Below, piece by piece: positions 1 to 8,444 of a DNA stretch of 17,157 nt (position 1 is the stretch's first letter; each line of letters opens with the position of its first letter). The position numbers were made by a program, and so were the translations under genes. The notes below the pieces were generated by a model. That model was not told where the DNA came from and ran no database searches. It saw only the letters and a list, made by a program, of their open reading frames with translations. The stretch comes from Nitrospirota bacterium (GTDB lineage: Bacteria; Nitrospirota; Thermodesulfovibrionia; Thermodesulfovibrionales; SM23-35), in contig JAGSYM010000001.1 in the NCBI GenBank assembly GCA_018262395.1, forward strand, positions 1-17,157, in the 5' to 3' direction.

Positions 1-19
1 CTTTAGGCTGCTTCAATTA

Positions 20-39
20 CCGCAGGCTGAAGCCTGCGG
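20..39. repeat. GC-rich hairpin at left edge
   Basis: An 8-bp perfect stem, CCGCAGGC/GCCTGCGG, encloses a TGAA loop. It resembles REP-like intergenic palindromes and could also be the end of a gene lying left of the window. No T-tract follows on either strand, so it is not a clear intrinsic terminator. Confidence 0.5.
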
Positions 40-80
40 CTTCAAAATTCCATTTCCTACTCGCAAGTCGTAAATTTTTC

Positions 81-110
81 TTGACAACCCCCTAACTTTT
101 TCGGTATCTT
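81..110 (+). promoter_or_regulatory. candidate sigma-70 promoter for speD
   Basis: A perfect -35 TTGACA (81-86) is followed after 18 bp by TATCTT (105-110), a 4/6 match to the -10 consensus. Transcription would start near 117 and give a leader of about 40 nt before the speD start. No riboswitch-like fold was recognised in that leader. Confidence 0.5.
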
Positions 111-140
111 TTTATTTCTAATAAGTAAATATAGTAGTTT

Positions 141-150
141 AGAGGGGGGG
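141..150 (+). promoter_or_regulatory. speD ribosome binding site with seven-G tract
   Basis: The purine run AGAGGGGGGG ends 7 nt before the TTG start at 158. It is the only Shine-Dalgarno-like sequence there and supports that start. The run of seven G is unusual for a binding site and could slip during replication. Confidence 0.55.
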
Positions 151-157
151 TAGAGAA

Positions 158-586
158 TTGAATGCGTTAGGAACTCATCTATTGGCGGAATTGCGGGAGT
201 GCAATCCCGAAATTCTGAAGAGCCTTGAGAAAGTCAGAAGTATCATGGTCTCCGCAGCACAAGAAGCAAAAGCAACAATCGTAGATGTTTCCTTCCATGA
301 GTTTAATCCCTTTGGTATCAGTGGCGTTGTCGTCATTGCAGAATCACATCTCACCATTCATACGTGGCCTGAGTATGATTATGCGGCTGTTGATATCTTC
401 ACCTGTGGCGATATCATAAAACCGGAAGTCGCTGCATCATATCTCATTGAGGAATTCGGATGCAAAAATCCATCGATCGTGGAGATGAAAAGGGGAATCC
501 TTTCGCATGATAACGTGAAATTACCCCATAAGGTTTCCTCGTCTGCTGCACCGAATCATGAGATATTGCAGACGGTAAACGGCTGA
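158..586 (+). CDS. speD: S-adenosylmethionine decarboxylase proenzyme, class 1b (SpeD/SpeH)
   Basis: Cytoplasmic pyruvoyl enzyme that decarboxylates S-adenosylmethionine to supply aminopropyl groups for spermidine synthesis. The 142-residue product has the size of the short prokaryotic (Thermotoga/Bacillus-type) enzyme. The hallmark segment AESHLTIHTWPE lies at residues 61-72. Self-cleavage between Glu62 and Ser63 would create the pyruvoyl group. His68 and Cys83 (FTCGD) are the usual processing and catalytic residues. The start is TTG at 158: an ATG at 162 is out of frame and hits a stop at once, and the G-rich binding site sits 7 nt upstream of the TTG. The gene stands alone with its own promoter-like sequence. 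No spermidine synthase gene lies in the window, so the partner must be elsewhere. Family assignment is firm; only the start rests on context. Confidence 0.95.
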   Translation: MNALGTHLLAELRECNPEILKSLEKVRSIMVSAAQEAKATIVDVSFHEFNPFGISGVVVIAESHLTIHTWPEYDYAAVDIFTCGDIIKPEVAASYLIEEFGCKNPSIVEMKRGILSHDNVKLPHKVSSSAAPNHEILQTVNG

Positions 587-655
587 AATAACAGAAATGA
601 ACTACCCCGCAGCAAATCTGCGAGGTATCGAAGGGCTGAAAAACACAAAAAAGCC

Positions 656-723
656 GTCATTCCACACTTGATGCCGAATCCAGTTTGCTATTGTTTCTGG
701 ATTCCTTCCTCCGCGGGAATGAC
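656..723. repeat. nested inverted repeat, dispersed-repeat-like
   Basis: The outer arms GTCATTCC (656-663) and GGAATGAC (716-723) are perfectly complementary. An inner pair, GAATCCAG (676-683) and CTGGATTC (697-704), nests inside. The outer ends and the GAATCCAG core resemble a short intergenic repeat that occurs in many copies in numerous bacterial genomes. It fills the space between the converging speD and pgk genes. It could be a non-autonomous palindromic element or act as an RNA hairpin at the 3' ends of both transcripts. Confidence 0.6.
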
Positions 724-741
724 AGCGTGAATGATAATTAC

Positions 742-766
742 ATTCCGAAGCTGAACTTCGAGGAAT
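742..766 (-). terminator. hairpin after pgk
   Basis: ATTC-CGAAG and CTTCG-GAAT pair around a CTGAA loop with a 2-nt bulge, beginning about 8 nt downstream of the pgk stop on the minus strand. No T-tract follows, so it may be a 3'-end stabilising hairpin or part of the neighbouring repeat rather than an intrinsic terminator. Confidence 0.3.
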
Positions 767-773
767 TCTTTGA

Positions 774-2009
774 TTAATCTCCCTTGTTTGACAAGGCTGA
801 GATGCCGGGAAGCTCTTTTCCCTCAAGCAGTTGTAATGATGCTCCTCCACCGGTAGATATAAAGCTGATCGCATCAGAAACACCCGCCCTGTTGACAGCG
901 AGATCCGTATCGCCTCCACCAACAATAGTGAGGGCATATGCATCAGCAACCACACGGGCAATATCGAATGTGCCCCTTGAAAAGATATCAATCTCGAACA
1001 TTCCCATCGGTCCGTTCCACAATATGGTCTTCGAATCCTGAAGTGCTGCGGTAAAAAGTTTAACCGACGCAGGACCGATATCAAGAGCCCTCCACCCCTT
1101 TGGTATCTCCTGGGTCGGGACGATCTTGATGACCGCACCAGGTTCAGTATTTTGCGCAATAACACAATCAACAGGCAGATAAAACTTTATACCACTTTCT
1201 TTTAATTTCGTTCGTACCCTCTTGGCTGTATCGAGCATCTCATTCTCTACAAGAGAATCACCGATCTCATACCCCATCGCTTTAATGAAGGTGAAAGCCA
1301 TGCCGCCTCCAACCAGAACTTTGTCAACATGGCCAACAAGATGCTCAAGGACACCGATTTTACCCGAAACCTTAGCACCTCCAAGGATAGCAACGAATGG
1401 TTTAATCGGATTATCTATCGCCCCTTGAAGGTACTCTATCTCTTTTCTGAGGAGAAAGCCGGCAGCAGAGGGAAGAAATTTCGTTATCCCAACAGTAGAA
1501 GCGTGCGCCCTGTGTGCCGCACCGAATGCATCGTTCACATAGATATCAGCAAGTTTTGCCAAAGAACGGGCAAATTGTTCGTCGTTTTTCTCCTCCTCTG
1601 GGTGGTATCTGAGATTCTCAAGGAGAAGGACATCACCGGATTTCATCTTTGAGACAAGACTTTCTACCTGGCTCCCGATACAGTCAGGTGCAAAATTCAC
1701 CTCTTTATTGAGGAGCCTTTGAAGCCTCTTTGCAACAGGAGCAAGGCTGAAACGGGGGTCTGGTTTCCCCTTTGGCCTTCCCAGATGCGATGAGAGAATG
1801 ATCTTTGCCCCCTCATCAATTGCATAGTTTATCGTCGGGAGAGTCGAACGGATCCTCCTGTCATCAGTAATCATCAGATTATCGTCAAGAGGTACATTAA
1901 AATCTGCTCTGATGATAATCCGCTTATCCTTAATGTCAAGGTCTTCTATGGTGAGTTTGTTGAAGCTGGCCTTATGCTGAACAGACTCAAAGATGTCACG
2001 TTTTTTCAT
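774..2009 (-). CDS. pgk: phosphoglycerate kinase
   Basis: Transfers phosphate between 1,3-bisphosphoglycerate and ADP, giving 3-phosphoglycerate and ATP in glycolysis, or the reverse in gluconeogenesis and carbon fixation. The 411-residue product shows the family landmarks in order: RADFNVP (34-40), SSHLGRP (73-79), ENLRYHPEEE (131-140), GGAKVSGKI (210-218), WNGPMG (331-336), GGGDTDLAV (364-372) and STGGGASL (385-392). The GGGDT-DLAV loop differs from the common GGGDS-AAAV. The start is the ATG at 2009, two bases after the gap stop, with a purine-rich site (AAGAGGATG) inside the gap 3' end. A longer frame reaching 2069 would run back into gap and is rejected. The first 15 residues or so extend beyond the usual family start and no internal start exists. 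It is probably translationally coupled to gap. Confidence 0.97.
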   Translation of the reverse strand: MKKRDIFESVQHKASFNKLTIEDLDIKDKRIIIRADFNVPLDDNLMITDDRRIRSTLPTINYAIDEGAKIILSSHLGRPKGKPDPRFSLAPVAKRLQRLLNKEVNFAPDCIGSQVESLVSKMKSGDVLLLENLRYHPEEEKNDEQFARSLAKLADIYVNDAFGAAHRAHASTVGITKFLPSAAGFLLRKEIEYLQGAIDNPIKPFVAILGGAKVSGKIGVLEHLVGHVDKVLVGGGMAFTFIKAMGYEIGDSLVENEMLDTAKRVRTKLKESGIKFYLPVDCVIAQNTEPGAVIKIVPTQEIPKGWRALDIGPASVKLFTAALQDSKTILWNGPMGMFEIDIFSRGTFDIARVVADAYALTIVGGGDTDLAVNRAGVSDAISFISTGGGASLQLLEGKELPGISALSNKGD

Positions 2010-2011
2010 AA

Positions 2012-3031
<1,020 letters not shown>

Positions 3032-3082
3032 TTATTTTAATTTACCTAACGCAGGATTAATCCCACGGTTTCTGACACAACC

Positions 3083-4318
3083 TTACCACTTATTAATCAC
3101 GAGACCCGTCAAAAGTTTTGGGTAGAAATACGTTGATTTTGGCGGCATTCTCACAAAAGACAGCGCCGCCTTCTCAACATCCTCAACCCTCGTTGGATTG
3201 AGGAAAAACGCCGCACTGAACTCTCCGTTGTTTACTCTGTCAAGAGCTCTCCTCACATCCATCTCATAGCCAATTTCAGCTGTATCAGATATCATTTTCA
3301 GCACCAGTTCGTGGAGAATGATCACGTCGATCTCTCTCAGGTGATGATCGATTTCGGAGACGTTGGCATCTCTGTATGTCAGGATTTGCCACGACGTGCT
3401 CCCCCTACGGAAAAAGCCGAATGCAAGCCGTTTCCCGGATAAAATTTTTCTGATATCAAAATCTCCCGCAACTGTCTCAATCTCAAAATACCGTGCGAGG
3501 ATACTGTCCATGTCCTCAGGTATTGTCTTTAAAAGCCGGTGTGTCGGGAGTATCGTTAAGCCTTCATCGAGCATGTTTGAGAGAAACATAAGGACATGAT
3601 CATAGGGTTTGGCACTTGCGGACATCTCCGGTGAGGATCTTTCTCTATATAATTCAAAAGCCGTTTCATATCGGTGATGCCCGTCAGCAATAAATACAGA
3701 CTTGTCCTTGAGTTCGTGTTTGATATGCTCAATTTCCTCTTCATCATCAATCTGCCAGATCCGGTGCACATCTCCGGATATGTCTGTCGCCTCAATATAT
3801 GGTTTGGCCATGGATACTTTTGCGAGTATATTCGCTATCCGGCCATTTGTAGTCTTGTAAAGTGAGAAAATCGGGCTTGTATGAGCATTACATGACCTCA
3901 TGAGGTTTAACCTGTCCTGTTTTGGCTTTGAGTGTGTGCACTCGTGGGGATAAACGCTCCCTTTTCCCAACTCTTCGAGCTTTACAAGGCCGAGAAATCC
4001 AAGGAGGCGTTTTCTGATGCTGTTTATCCTGTAACTCATTTCATAGGCATAAAATGAAGGCTTCTCACTCCGAATAAATACTCCTTCTTTCAACCATGCA
4101 TCAAGGTATTCCCTTGCTCTTGTATATTTGTTCCTTGCTTCATTGTCCGAGGACTCCTCTTTTCCGAAGTCTATTCTCACAATGTTGTAAGGGCTTTGCA
4201 TGTATAACGCTTCCCGGTATTCAGGAGTAATGATATCGTACGGAGGGGCCAAAACATCCTCCATCTGCACCTTTGTAACGTCATAAAGTATGCCTTTGAA
4301 AGGGATTATATCAGCCAT
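3083..4318 (-). CDS. DUF1015 family protein
   Basis: A 411-residue soluble protein of the DUF1015 family. Visible family marks are an N-terminal LAPPYDII (23-30), the block VYPHECTHSKPKQDR (122-136), SPIFSLY (148-154) and the highly conserved ADGHHRYET (211-219). No signal peptide or membrane segment is seen. I recall that some DUF1015 proteins have been placed near ParB-like folds and linked to free-serine kinase activity; this comes from memory and is not shown by the sequence. It lies between the suf pair and gap-pgk, whose product 3-phosphoglycerate is the precursor of serine, which fits a serine/phosphoglycerate role but does not prove it. The ATG at 4318 begins MADIIPFKG, a typical family start. 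No strong ribosome site precedes it, and the 83-bp gap upstream may hold a weak internal promoter. Confidence 0.85.
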   Translation of the reverse strand: MADIIPFKGILYDVTKVQMEDVLAPPYDIITPEYREALYMQSPYNIVRIDFGKEESSDNEARNKYTRAREYLDAWLKEGVFIRSEKPSFYAYEMSYRINSIRKRLLGFLGLVKLEELGKGSVYPHECTHSKPKQDRLNLMRSCNAHTSPIFSLYKTTNGRIANILAKVSMAKPYIEATDISGDVHRIWQIDDEEEIEHIKHELKDKSVFIADGHHRYETAFELYRERSSPEMSASAKPYDHVLMFLSNMLDEGLTILPTHRLLKTIPEDMDSILARYFEIETVAGDFDIRKILSGKRLAFGFFRRGSTSWQILTYRDANVSEIDHHLREIDVIILHELVLKMISDTAEIGYEMDVRRALDRVNNGEFSAAFFLNPTRVEDVEKAALSFVRMPPKSTYFYPKLLTGLVINKW

Positions 4319-4358
4319 TTTTTGTATTTTTCCGCAGAACCTGAGGAGAAGTTCACGT

Positions 4359-4388
4359 ATCTTAGCACGTGCAGAAGACGAAATTCAA
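4359..4388 (-). promoter_or_regulatory. possible internal promoter before DUF1015
   Basis: On the minus strand TTGAAT (4383-4388) and TAAGAT (4359-4364) are 18 bp apart, each a 4/6 match. The position, 41 bp upstream of the DUF1015 start and just after the sufB-like stop, would let DUF1015-gap-pgk be transcribed apart from sufCB. Sequence match only. Confidence 0.25.
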
Positions 4389-4401
4389 TTTACCTCAACC
4401 G

Positions 4402-5652
4402 TTATAACGCCTCTTTTCCCGTCGCCTGGATGACCTCTTTGATGTTCTTGTCGAGAAACTCCGGGATATAGGGGATATCCAGGTTCAAAAAACCGGATGT
4501 TATAACAGAAACAGCATCTTCCCGGGAAATGCCCCTTGACATCAAATACTCAACCTGTTCCTCAGCAATCGGACCAATGGAAGCTTCGTGCGAAAGTTCA
4601 GCTTTTGTAGCACCTTCGGATACAAGCTCCGGGATGGCATAAATTTGTGCTTTGGTGGAAAATACTATGCCACGACAGTCCAGGTGAGCTAAACAATACT
4701 CTTTTGTTCTGGCAACCAAATCCCCCCTCGAATAGATAACGCTTTCATCCGCTGCAATCGTTCGCGCAATGGACTCCCCCCGGGTGTCTTTTCCTTCAAG
4801 TATGATTCTCGAGCCAAGATCGATATAAGAATCTTTCATGCCGTAGACAACCGTATTGAACTTGGCAGAAGCCCTGTCACCTTTCAGATATGCAACAGGG
4901 AATGCCTGTATGGACTTCACCGGCTTCAAGAGAACATAATTACTGACAAAAGCCCCGTCTTCTTCAACAACAGCCCATGTCCTTGGCCGCACATGAAAGT
5001 TATCAGCCCAGTTATGGATCATCGTGAAAAAAAGTTTTCCGCCCTTTTTAACATAGAATTCGGAGATCCCTAAGTGAATGCCCTCGGCATCACTTTTCGA
5101 AAGCGTGCAACCGGTTATTACCTGAAGTTCTGCACCCTCCTCGACGATGATAATATTGTGTACGTTCTGACTGATATAATTTTCTGCAACCAACAGGCAT
5201 GACTGAACAGGGTATTGCGGTTTTTGATGAGGGAACACCCTGATAAAGTATCCATGTGTCATATTCAGGGCTGCCTGGGCCGTGAATTTATCCTGATCAA
5301 CCGGAACCGATTTCCAGAAATAGTCTTCAAGCCAATCGTACCTGTTTAATGCATCAGTCGTACTCATGATCTCGAGCTGACCCTCATATGCCTTGTTCAG
5401 GCTCTCATATACAACAGATTGATCAACCTGCATGTAGGAACCAGCTCTCTCCTTTTCCTCTAAACTAATGCCTGTTAAAATAGCAGCCTCTTTGGCCTGC
5501 ATTGATAAGCTCTCGAGACTTTCAATTTTTCCTCTCTCAACATGCTGCGCGTAACGGGAAAGATCAATGTCAGGGCCAAAGGCTGCCTTCTTTTCCTTCG
5601 CTTTTTCTGCCTTTTCCCGTATATCAGAAAAATATGTTTTCCTTACCGGCAT
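4402..5652 (-). CDS. sufB: SufB/SufD-family Fe-S assembly scaffold (SufB-like, SmsB type)
   Basis: Scaffold protein that, with the SufC ATPase, builds iron-sulfur clusters in the cytoplasm. At 416 residues it is shorter than E. coli SufB and has the size of the compact SufB-like proteins found with SufC alone. The N-terminal ~40 residues are Lys/Glu-rich and followed by the SufBD beta-helix core. Aligned by eye with E. coli SufB, Cys326 falls 15 residues before a shared proline, exactly like the functional Cys405. His355-Glu356 match the conserved His-Glu pair of the C-terminal region. This favours a true SufB role over SufD. The start ATG at 5652 overlaps the sufC 3' end, whose last codons supply an AGGAGG site 8 nt upstream. 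No sufD, sufS or sufU gene is adjacent, so the sulfur donor is unknown. Confidence 0.9.
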   Translation of the reverse strand: MPVRKTYFSDIREKAEKAKEKKAAFGPDIDLSRYAQHVERGKIESLESLSMQAKEAAILTGISLEEKERAGSYMQVDQSVVYESLNKAYEGQLEIMSTTDALNRYDWLEDYFWKSVPVDQDKFTAQAALNMTHGYFIRVFPHQKPQYPVQSCLLVAENYISQNVHNIIIVEEGAELQVITGCTLSKSDAEGIHLGISEFYVKKGGKLFFTMIHNWADNFHVRPRTWAVVEEDGAFVSNYVLLKPVKSIQAFPVAYLKGDRASAKFNTVVYGMKDSYIDLGSRIILEGKDTRGESIARTIAADESVIYSRGDLVARTKEYCLAHLDCRGIVFSTKAQIYAIPELVSEGATKAELSHEASIGPIAEEQVEYLMSRGISREDAVSVITSGFLNLDIPYIPEFLDKNIKEVIQATGKEAL

Positions 5653-6380
5653 TCAGCGCACCTCCTGTAACCATGTCTTTTAATCTCCGAGAGAATATCC
5701 CGCGGGTTGCCTCTGCAGACGAAGACACCGTCAACAACGATATATCCTTTATCCGCATTAACGAAATCCAGGATATACCCTGTATGCGTTATGATGATTG
5801 CTCCGCGCTTCGGATCCTTCACTTTATCCTTGCCCAGAAGCGAATTGATGGCCTCACCTACCAGGGAAATGTTTTCTATATCAACGCCGGATTCCGGTTC
5901 ATCAATGAGGACGAGCTCAGGCGCCTGCACCATAAGCTGGAGAAGTTCCGAACGCTTCATCTCACCACCGGAAAAACCATCATTCAATCCCCTCTGCAGG
6001 TGCCCTGCAAGGTTAAGCTGTTCAATTTTTTCTTTGATGCCTGCATCATCTGATCCATTATTCGCGATGATTTCAATAATTTTTTTCAGGGTCACCCCTT
6101 TAACTGTGGGCGGTCGTTGAAAGGATATGCCGAGTCCAAGCCGTGCCCGCTCAGAGAGATCCTGATTCGTTATATCAACTCCTTTAAAATAAATCTTTCC
6201 CTGATCAATTTTGTATCTCGGGAACCCCATGAGGGTCATCATAAAGGTTGTTTTGCCCGCACCGTTAGGGCCGAATAACACATTGATTTCGCCATAACCC
6301 ATCGAAAAATTAACCCCTTTTAAAACCTGCCTGTCATCAATAGAGACCCAGAGGTCCTGAATTTTCAACATTTCCTGCAC
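5643..6380 (-). CDS. sufC: SufC, Fe-S cluster assembly ABC ATPase
   Basis: Cytoplasmic ABC-type ATPase that drives conformational change in the SufB-family scaffold. All nucleotide-binding elements are present in the 245 residues: Walker A GPNGAGKT (37-44), Q-loop Gln88, signature FSGGE (136-140), Walker B LVLIDEPES with Asp160 and Glu161, and switch His199. The short helical insert and GFSGGEMKRSE sequence are typical of SufC rather than transport ATPases. The GTG at 6380 is chosen because AGGAGG lies 8 nt upstream; the ATG three codons later would be too far from it. The 3' end overlaps the sufB-like gene by 10 bp, so the two are coupled. It is the first gene of the minus-strand run and diverges from rho. 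Confidence 0.95.
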   Translation of the reverse strand: MQEMLKIQDLWVSIDDRQVLKGVNFSMGYGEINVLFGPNGAGKTTFMMTLMGFPRYKIDQGKIYFKGVDITNQDLSERARLGLGISFQRPPTVKGVTLKKIIEIIANNGSDDAGIKEKIEQLNLAGHLQRGLNDGFSGGEMKRSELLQLMVQAPELVLIDEPESGVDIENISLVGEAINSLLGKDKVKDPKRGAIIITHTGYILDFVNADKGYIVVDGVFVCRGNPRDILSEIKRHGYRRCAECR

Positions 6381-6479
6381 ACCAGATTCCTCCTTTCAGT
6401 GGTATATCCCTGCTTGGCTTTTATAATAATAGAAGAGGAAAACAAATTTCTTAATTTTTTACAGGCTCCTGAAGGGTAT

Positions 6480-6497
6480 TGACAAATGAATTTGTCA
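6480..6497. promoter_or_regulatory. 18-bp palindrome between sufC and rho, candidate operator
   Basis: TGACAAATGAATTTGTCA is an 8+2+8 inverted repeat, perfect apart from the central GA. A consensus -35 TTGACA (6479-6484) overlaps it on the plus strand, with a poor -10 (TAAGGT, 6503-6508). TTGTCA faces sufC on the other strand. The 2-nt centre cannot form a good RNA loop, so protein binding is more likely. It sits 100 bp from the sufC start and 119 bp from the rho start. The regulator is unknown, and it does not match an Isc/Suf-regulator site I can name. Confidence 0.45.
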
Positions 6498-6616
6498 TCC
6501 TGTAAGGTATGAGCAGATATTTTCTTCGTTATTAATCGTACGAACCTCCCTGGATAGGCAAAGACCTTCCGGGTATAAAAAACCACCATATACGTAAATC
6601 CAACAGGAGTTTAACA

Positions 6617-7903
6617 ATGGAAAATCCAAAGAAGAATTTCGTGTCTGATAATATTCCTATTTCTGAACTCAAGGAAAAGACTATCGATGAATTGACCGAC
6701 GTGGCAAGGGAGTTAAGCGTCGAAGGTGCCAGCAGCATGAGGAAACAGGATCTCATATTCGCAATCCTCCAGGCACAAACTGAAAAGACTGGGTATGTCT
6801 TTTCAGCGGGAGTTCTTGAAATCCTTCCCGATGGATTTGGCTTTTTGAGATCACCTGATTACAGTTACCTGCCCGGACCCGATGATATTTATGTATCACC
6901 GTCACAGATACGGAGATTCAATCTGAGAACCGGCGACCTTGTATCAGGACAGATAAGGCCTCCAAAGGAGAGTGAGCGGTATTTTGCACTCCTTAAAGTA
7001 GAAGCAGTCAACCATGAATCTCCCGAAGACAACATCAACAGGCCGTTATTTGACAATCTGATCCCCTATTACCCAACCGAAAAGATAAAGCTTGAATACG
7101 ACAACAGTGACTATTCAACGCGGGTCATGGACCTCATAACACCGATCGGCATGGGACAGCGCGGAATGATTGTGGCTGCTCCCAGAACCGGGAAAACCAT
7201 GCTCCTTCAGTCCATAGCAAAGGCCTGCAAGAAGAATCATCGCGATATTCATCTCATCATCCTGCTGATTGATGAAAGACCGGAAGAAGTGACGGATTGG
7301 AAAAGGCAGGTCCCGGCAGCAGAAATTATCAGTTCCACATTCGATGAGCCTCCGCAGAGACATTGCCAGGTTTCAGAAATGGTCATTGAACGGGCAAAGC
7401 GCCTTGTTGAATGCAAACGCAACGTTGTCATTCTCCTTGATAGTATCACGAGACTTGCACGGGCATATAATTCTGTAATTCCTGCAAGCGGAAAAGTGCT
7501 CTCAGGCGGTCTTGATTCAAACGCCCTTCAGAAACCGAAAAGATTTTTTGGTACTGCAAGGAACATCGAAGATGGCGGAAGTCTCACCATCCTGGCAACC
7601 GCCCTTGTAGATACCGGCAGCAGAATGGATGACGTTATATTCGAAGAATTCAAGGGAACCGGAAACATGGAGCTCCATCTCGACAGAAAACTTGTTGACA
7701 AGAGGATATTCCCGAGCATCGATATTAATGGTTCCGGCACAAGGAAGGAAGAGCTTCTTGTCGAGAAAGATGTGCTCAATAAGATGTGGATCCTGCGAAA
7801 AGTTCTTACTCCTCTCAGCACGGTTGAGAGTATGGAATTTCTCCTTGGTAAGCTCATGGGTACAAAAGCCAATAAAGACTTTCTCGAAATGATGAACAAA
7901 TAG
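6617..7903 (+). CDS. rho: transcription termination factor Rho
   Basis: Hexameric RNA-dependent ATPase that terminates transcription. The 428 residues contain an N-terminal Rho-N helical domain (about 13-55), a cold-shock-like RNA-binding domain with GFGFLR (73-78), and the RecA-type motor. The P-loop reads APRTGKT (188-194), where many Rho proteins have [18 protein letters not shown] (218-229) follows, then [15 protein letters not shown], the [21 protein letters not shown] loop region, and the [11 protein letters not shown] block near the C-terminus. Length is close to that of E. coli Rho, with no insertion. The ATG at 6617 has AGGAG 7 nt upstream. A hotdog thioesterase gene follows after 4 bp and is probably co-transcribed. 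The roughly 120-nt leader could allow the autoregulation known for rho elsewhere, but no specific element was identified. Confidence 0.98.
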   Translation: MENPKKNFVSDNIPISELKEKTIDELTDVARELSVEGASSMRKQDLIFAILQAQTEKTGYVFSAGVLEILPDGFGFLRSPDYSYLPGPDDIYVSPSQIRRFNLRTGDLVSGQIRPPKESERYFALLKVEAVNHESPEDNINRPLFDNLIPYYPTEKIKLEYDNSDYSTRVMDLITPIGMGQRGMIVAAPRTGKTMLLQSIAKACKKNHRDIHLIILLIDERPEEVTDWKRQVPAAEIISSTFDEPPQRHCQVSEMVIERAKRLVECKRNVVILLDSITRLARAYNSVIPASGKVLSGGLDSNALQKPKRFFGTARNIEDGGSLTILATALVDTGSRMDDVIFEEFKGTGNMELHLDRKLVDKRIFPSIDINGSGTRKEELLVEKDVLNKMWILRKVLTPLSTVESMEFLLGKLMGTKANKDFLEMMNK

Positions 7904-7907
7904 TCAT

Positions 7908-8306
7908 TTGAGGCATACCTTAGAAGACGATCATTATTGTTTTGTATGCGGGGAAAACAATCCCTCCGGTCTGCATCTCAAATTTTTTATTCAGGAAGGT
8001 AAGGTATTCACTGAATTCATCCCCCGGAAAATCCATCAGGGCTACAAAGATATCATCCATGGTGGTTTAATTTCGACAATCCTCGACGAAGCAATGGTCA
8101 AGGCTGCTTTGATGCAAGGGATACCAGCGGTTACGGCAGAATTGACGGTCAGATTCAGGAATCCACTGCTGGCCGGAGAGAAAGCAATTATTGAAGCCGC
8201 CATTCTGAAATCAAACAGGAAGATTATTGAGGCAACAGCACTTATCAAAAAGACAGATGAAACAGTAATCGCCGAGGGGACCGCAAAACTGTTGCGACAA
8301 GATTAA
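7908..8306 (+). CDS. PaaI-family hotdog thioesterase
   Basis: A 132-residue single hotdog-fold protein of the PaaI/4HBT group, which hydrolyse acyl-CoA thioesters; the substrate cannot be read from sequence. The N-terminal block with Cys11, Cys14 and ENNPSGLHLKF is typical of a widespread bacterial subfamily. It is followed by the central HGGLISTILDEAM (51-63), where the His-Gly-Gly turn and Asp60-Glu61 on the long helix form the usual active site. The start is TTG at 7908, four bases after the rho stop. No good ribosome site precedes it, which suggests coupling to rho translation. The predicted N-terminus RHTLEDDHYCFVCG fits family members and no better start exists. The link with rho is probably positional rather than functional. 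Confidence 0.88.
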   Translation: MRHTLEDDHYCFVCGENNPSGLHLKFFIQEGKVFTEFIPRKIHQGYKDIIHGGLISTILDEAMVKAALMQGIPAVTAELTVRFRNPLLAGEKAIIEAAILKSNRKIIEATALIKKTDETVIAEGTAKLLRQD

Positions 8307-8338
8307 TCCGGAAACTTCATGTGAAAAGGGCGGATGTT

Positions 8339-8419
8339 GTGAGAAAAATTATTTTTCGATACCTCAGTGTGTACCTTCTGCTGATGGTTTCATTTATATG
8401 TTTATTCAGCGAGCGATAA
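8339..8419 (+). CDS. possible 26-residue hydrophobic peptide
   Basis: A GTG frame with AAAGGG 8 nt upstream encodes 26 residues: a basic start (MRKIIFRY) then a hydrophobic run (LSVYLLLMVSFICLF) ending in SER. This layout is that of a small membrane peptide or an isolated signal-peptide-like segment. It follows the thioesterase gene by 32 bp on the same strand. It is short enough to be chance, and it may be the stump of a longer secreted-protein gene. Confidence 0.25.
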   Translation: MRKIIFRYLSVYLLLMVSFICLFSER

Positions 8420-8444
8420 AAGATAGTTTTAACAATTCATCGAG

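Noticed and set aside
87..157. SAM-responsive riboswitch before speD
   Set aside because: The leader is only about 40 nt and shows no recognisable SAM riboswitch helices.
602..1171. Minus-strand 189-residue frame overlapping the pgk 3' end
   Set aside because: It is in another frame of pgk and runs through the intergenic repeat; no family resemblance.
6365..6756. Two minus-strand 74-residue frames over the sufC-rho spacer
   Set aside because: They overlap each other, the rho 5' end and the regulatory palindrome, without family resemblance or good ribosome sites.
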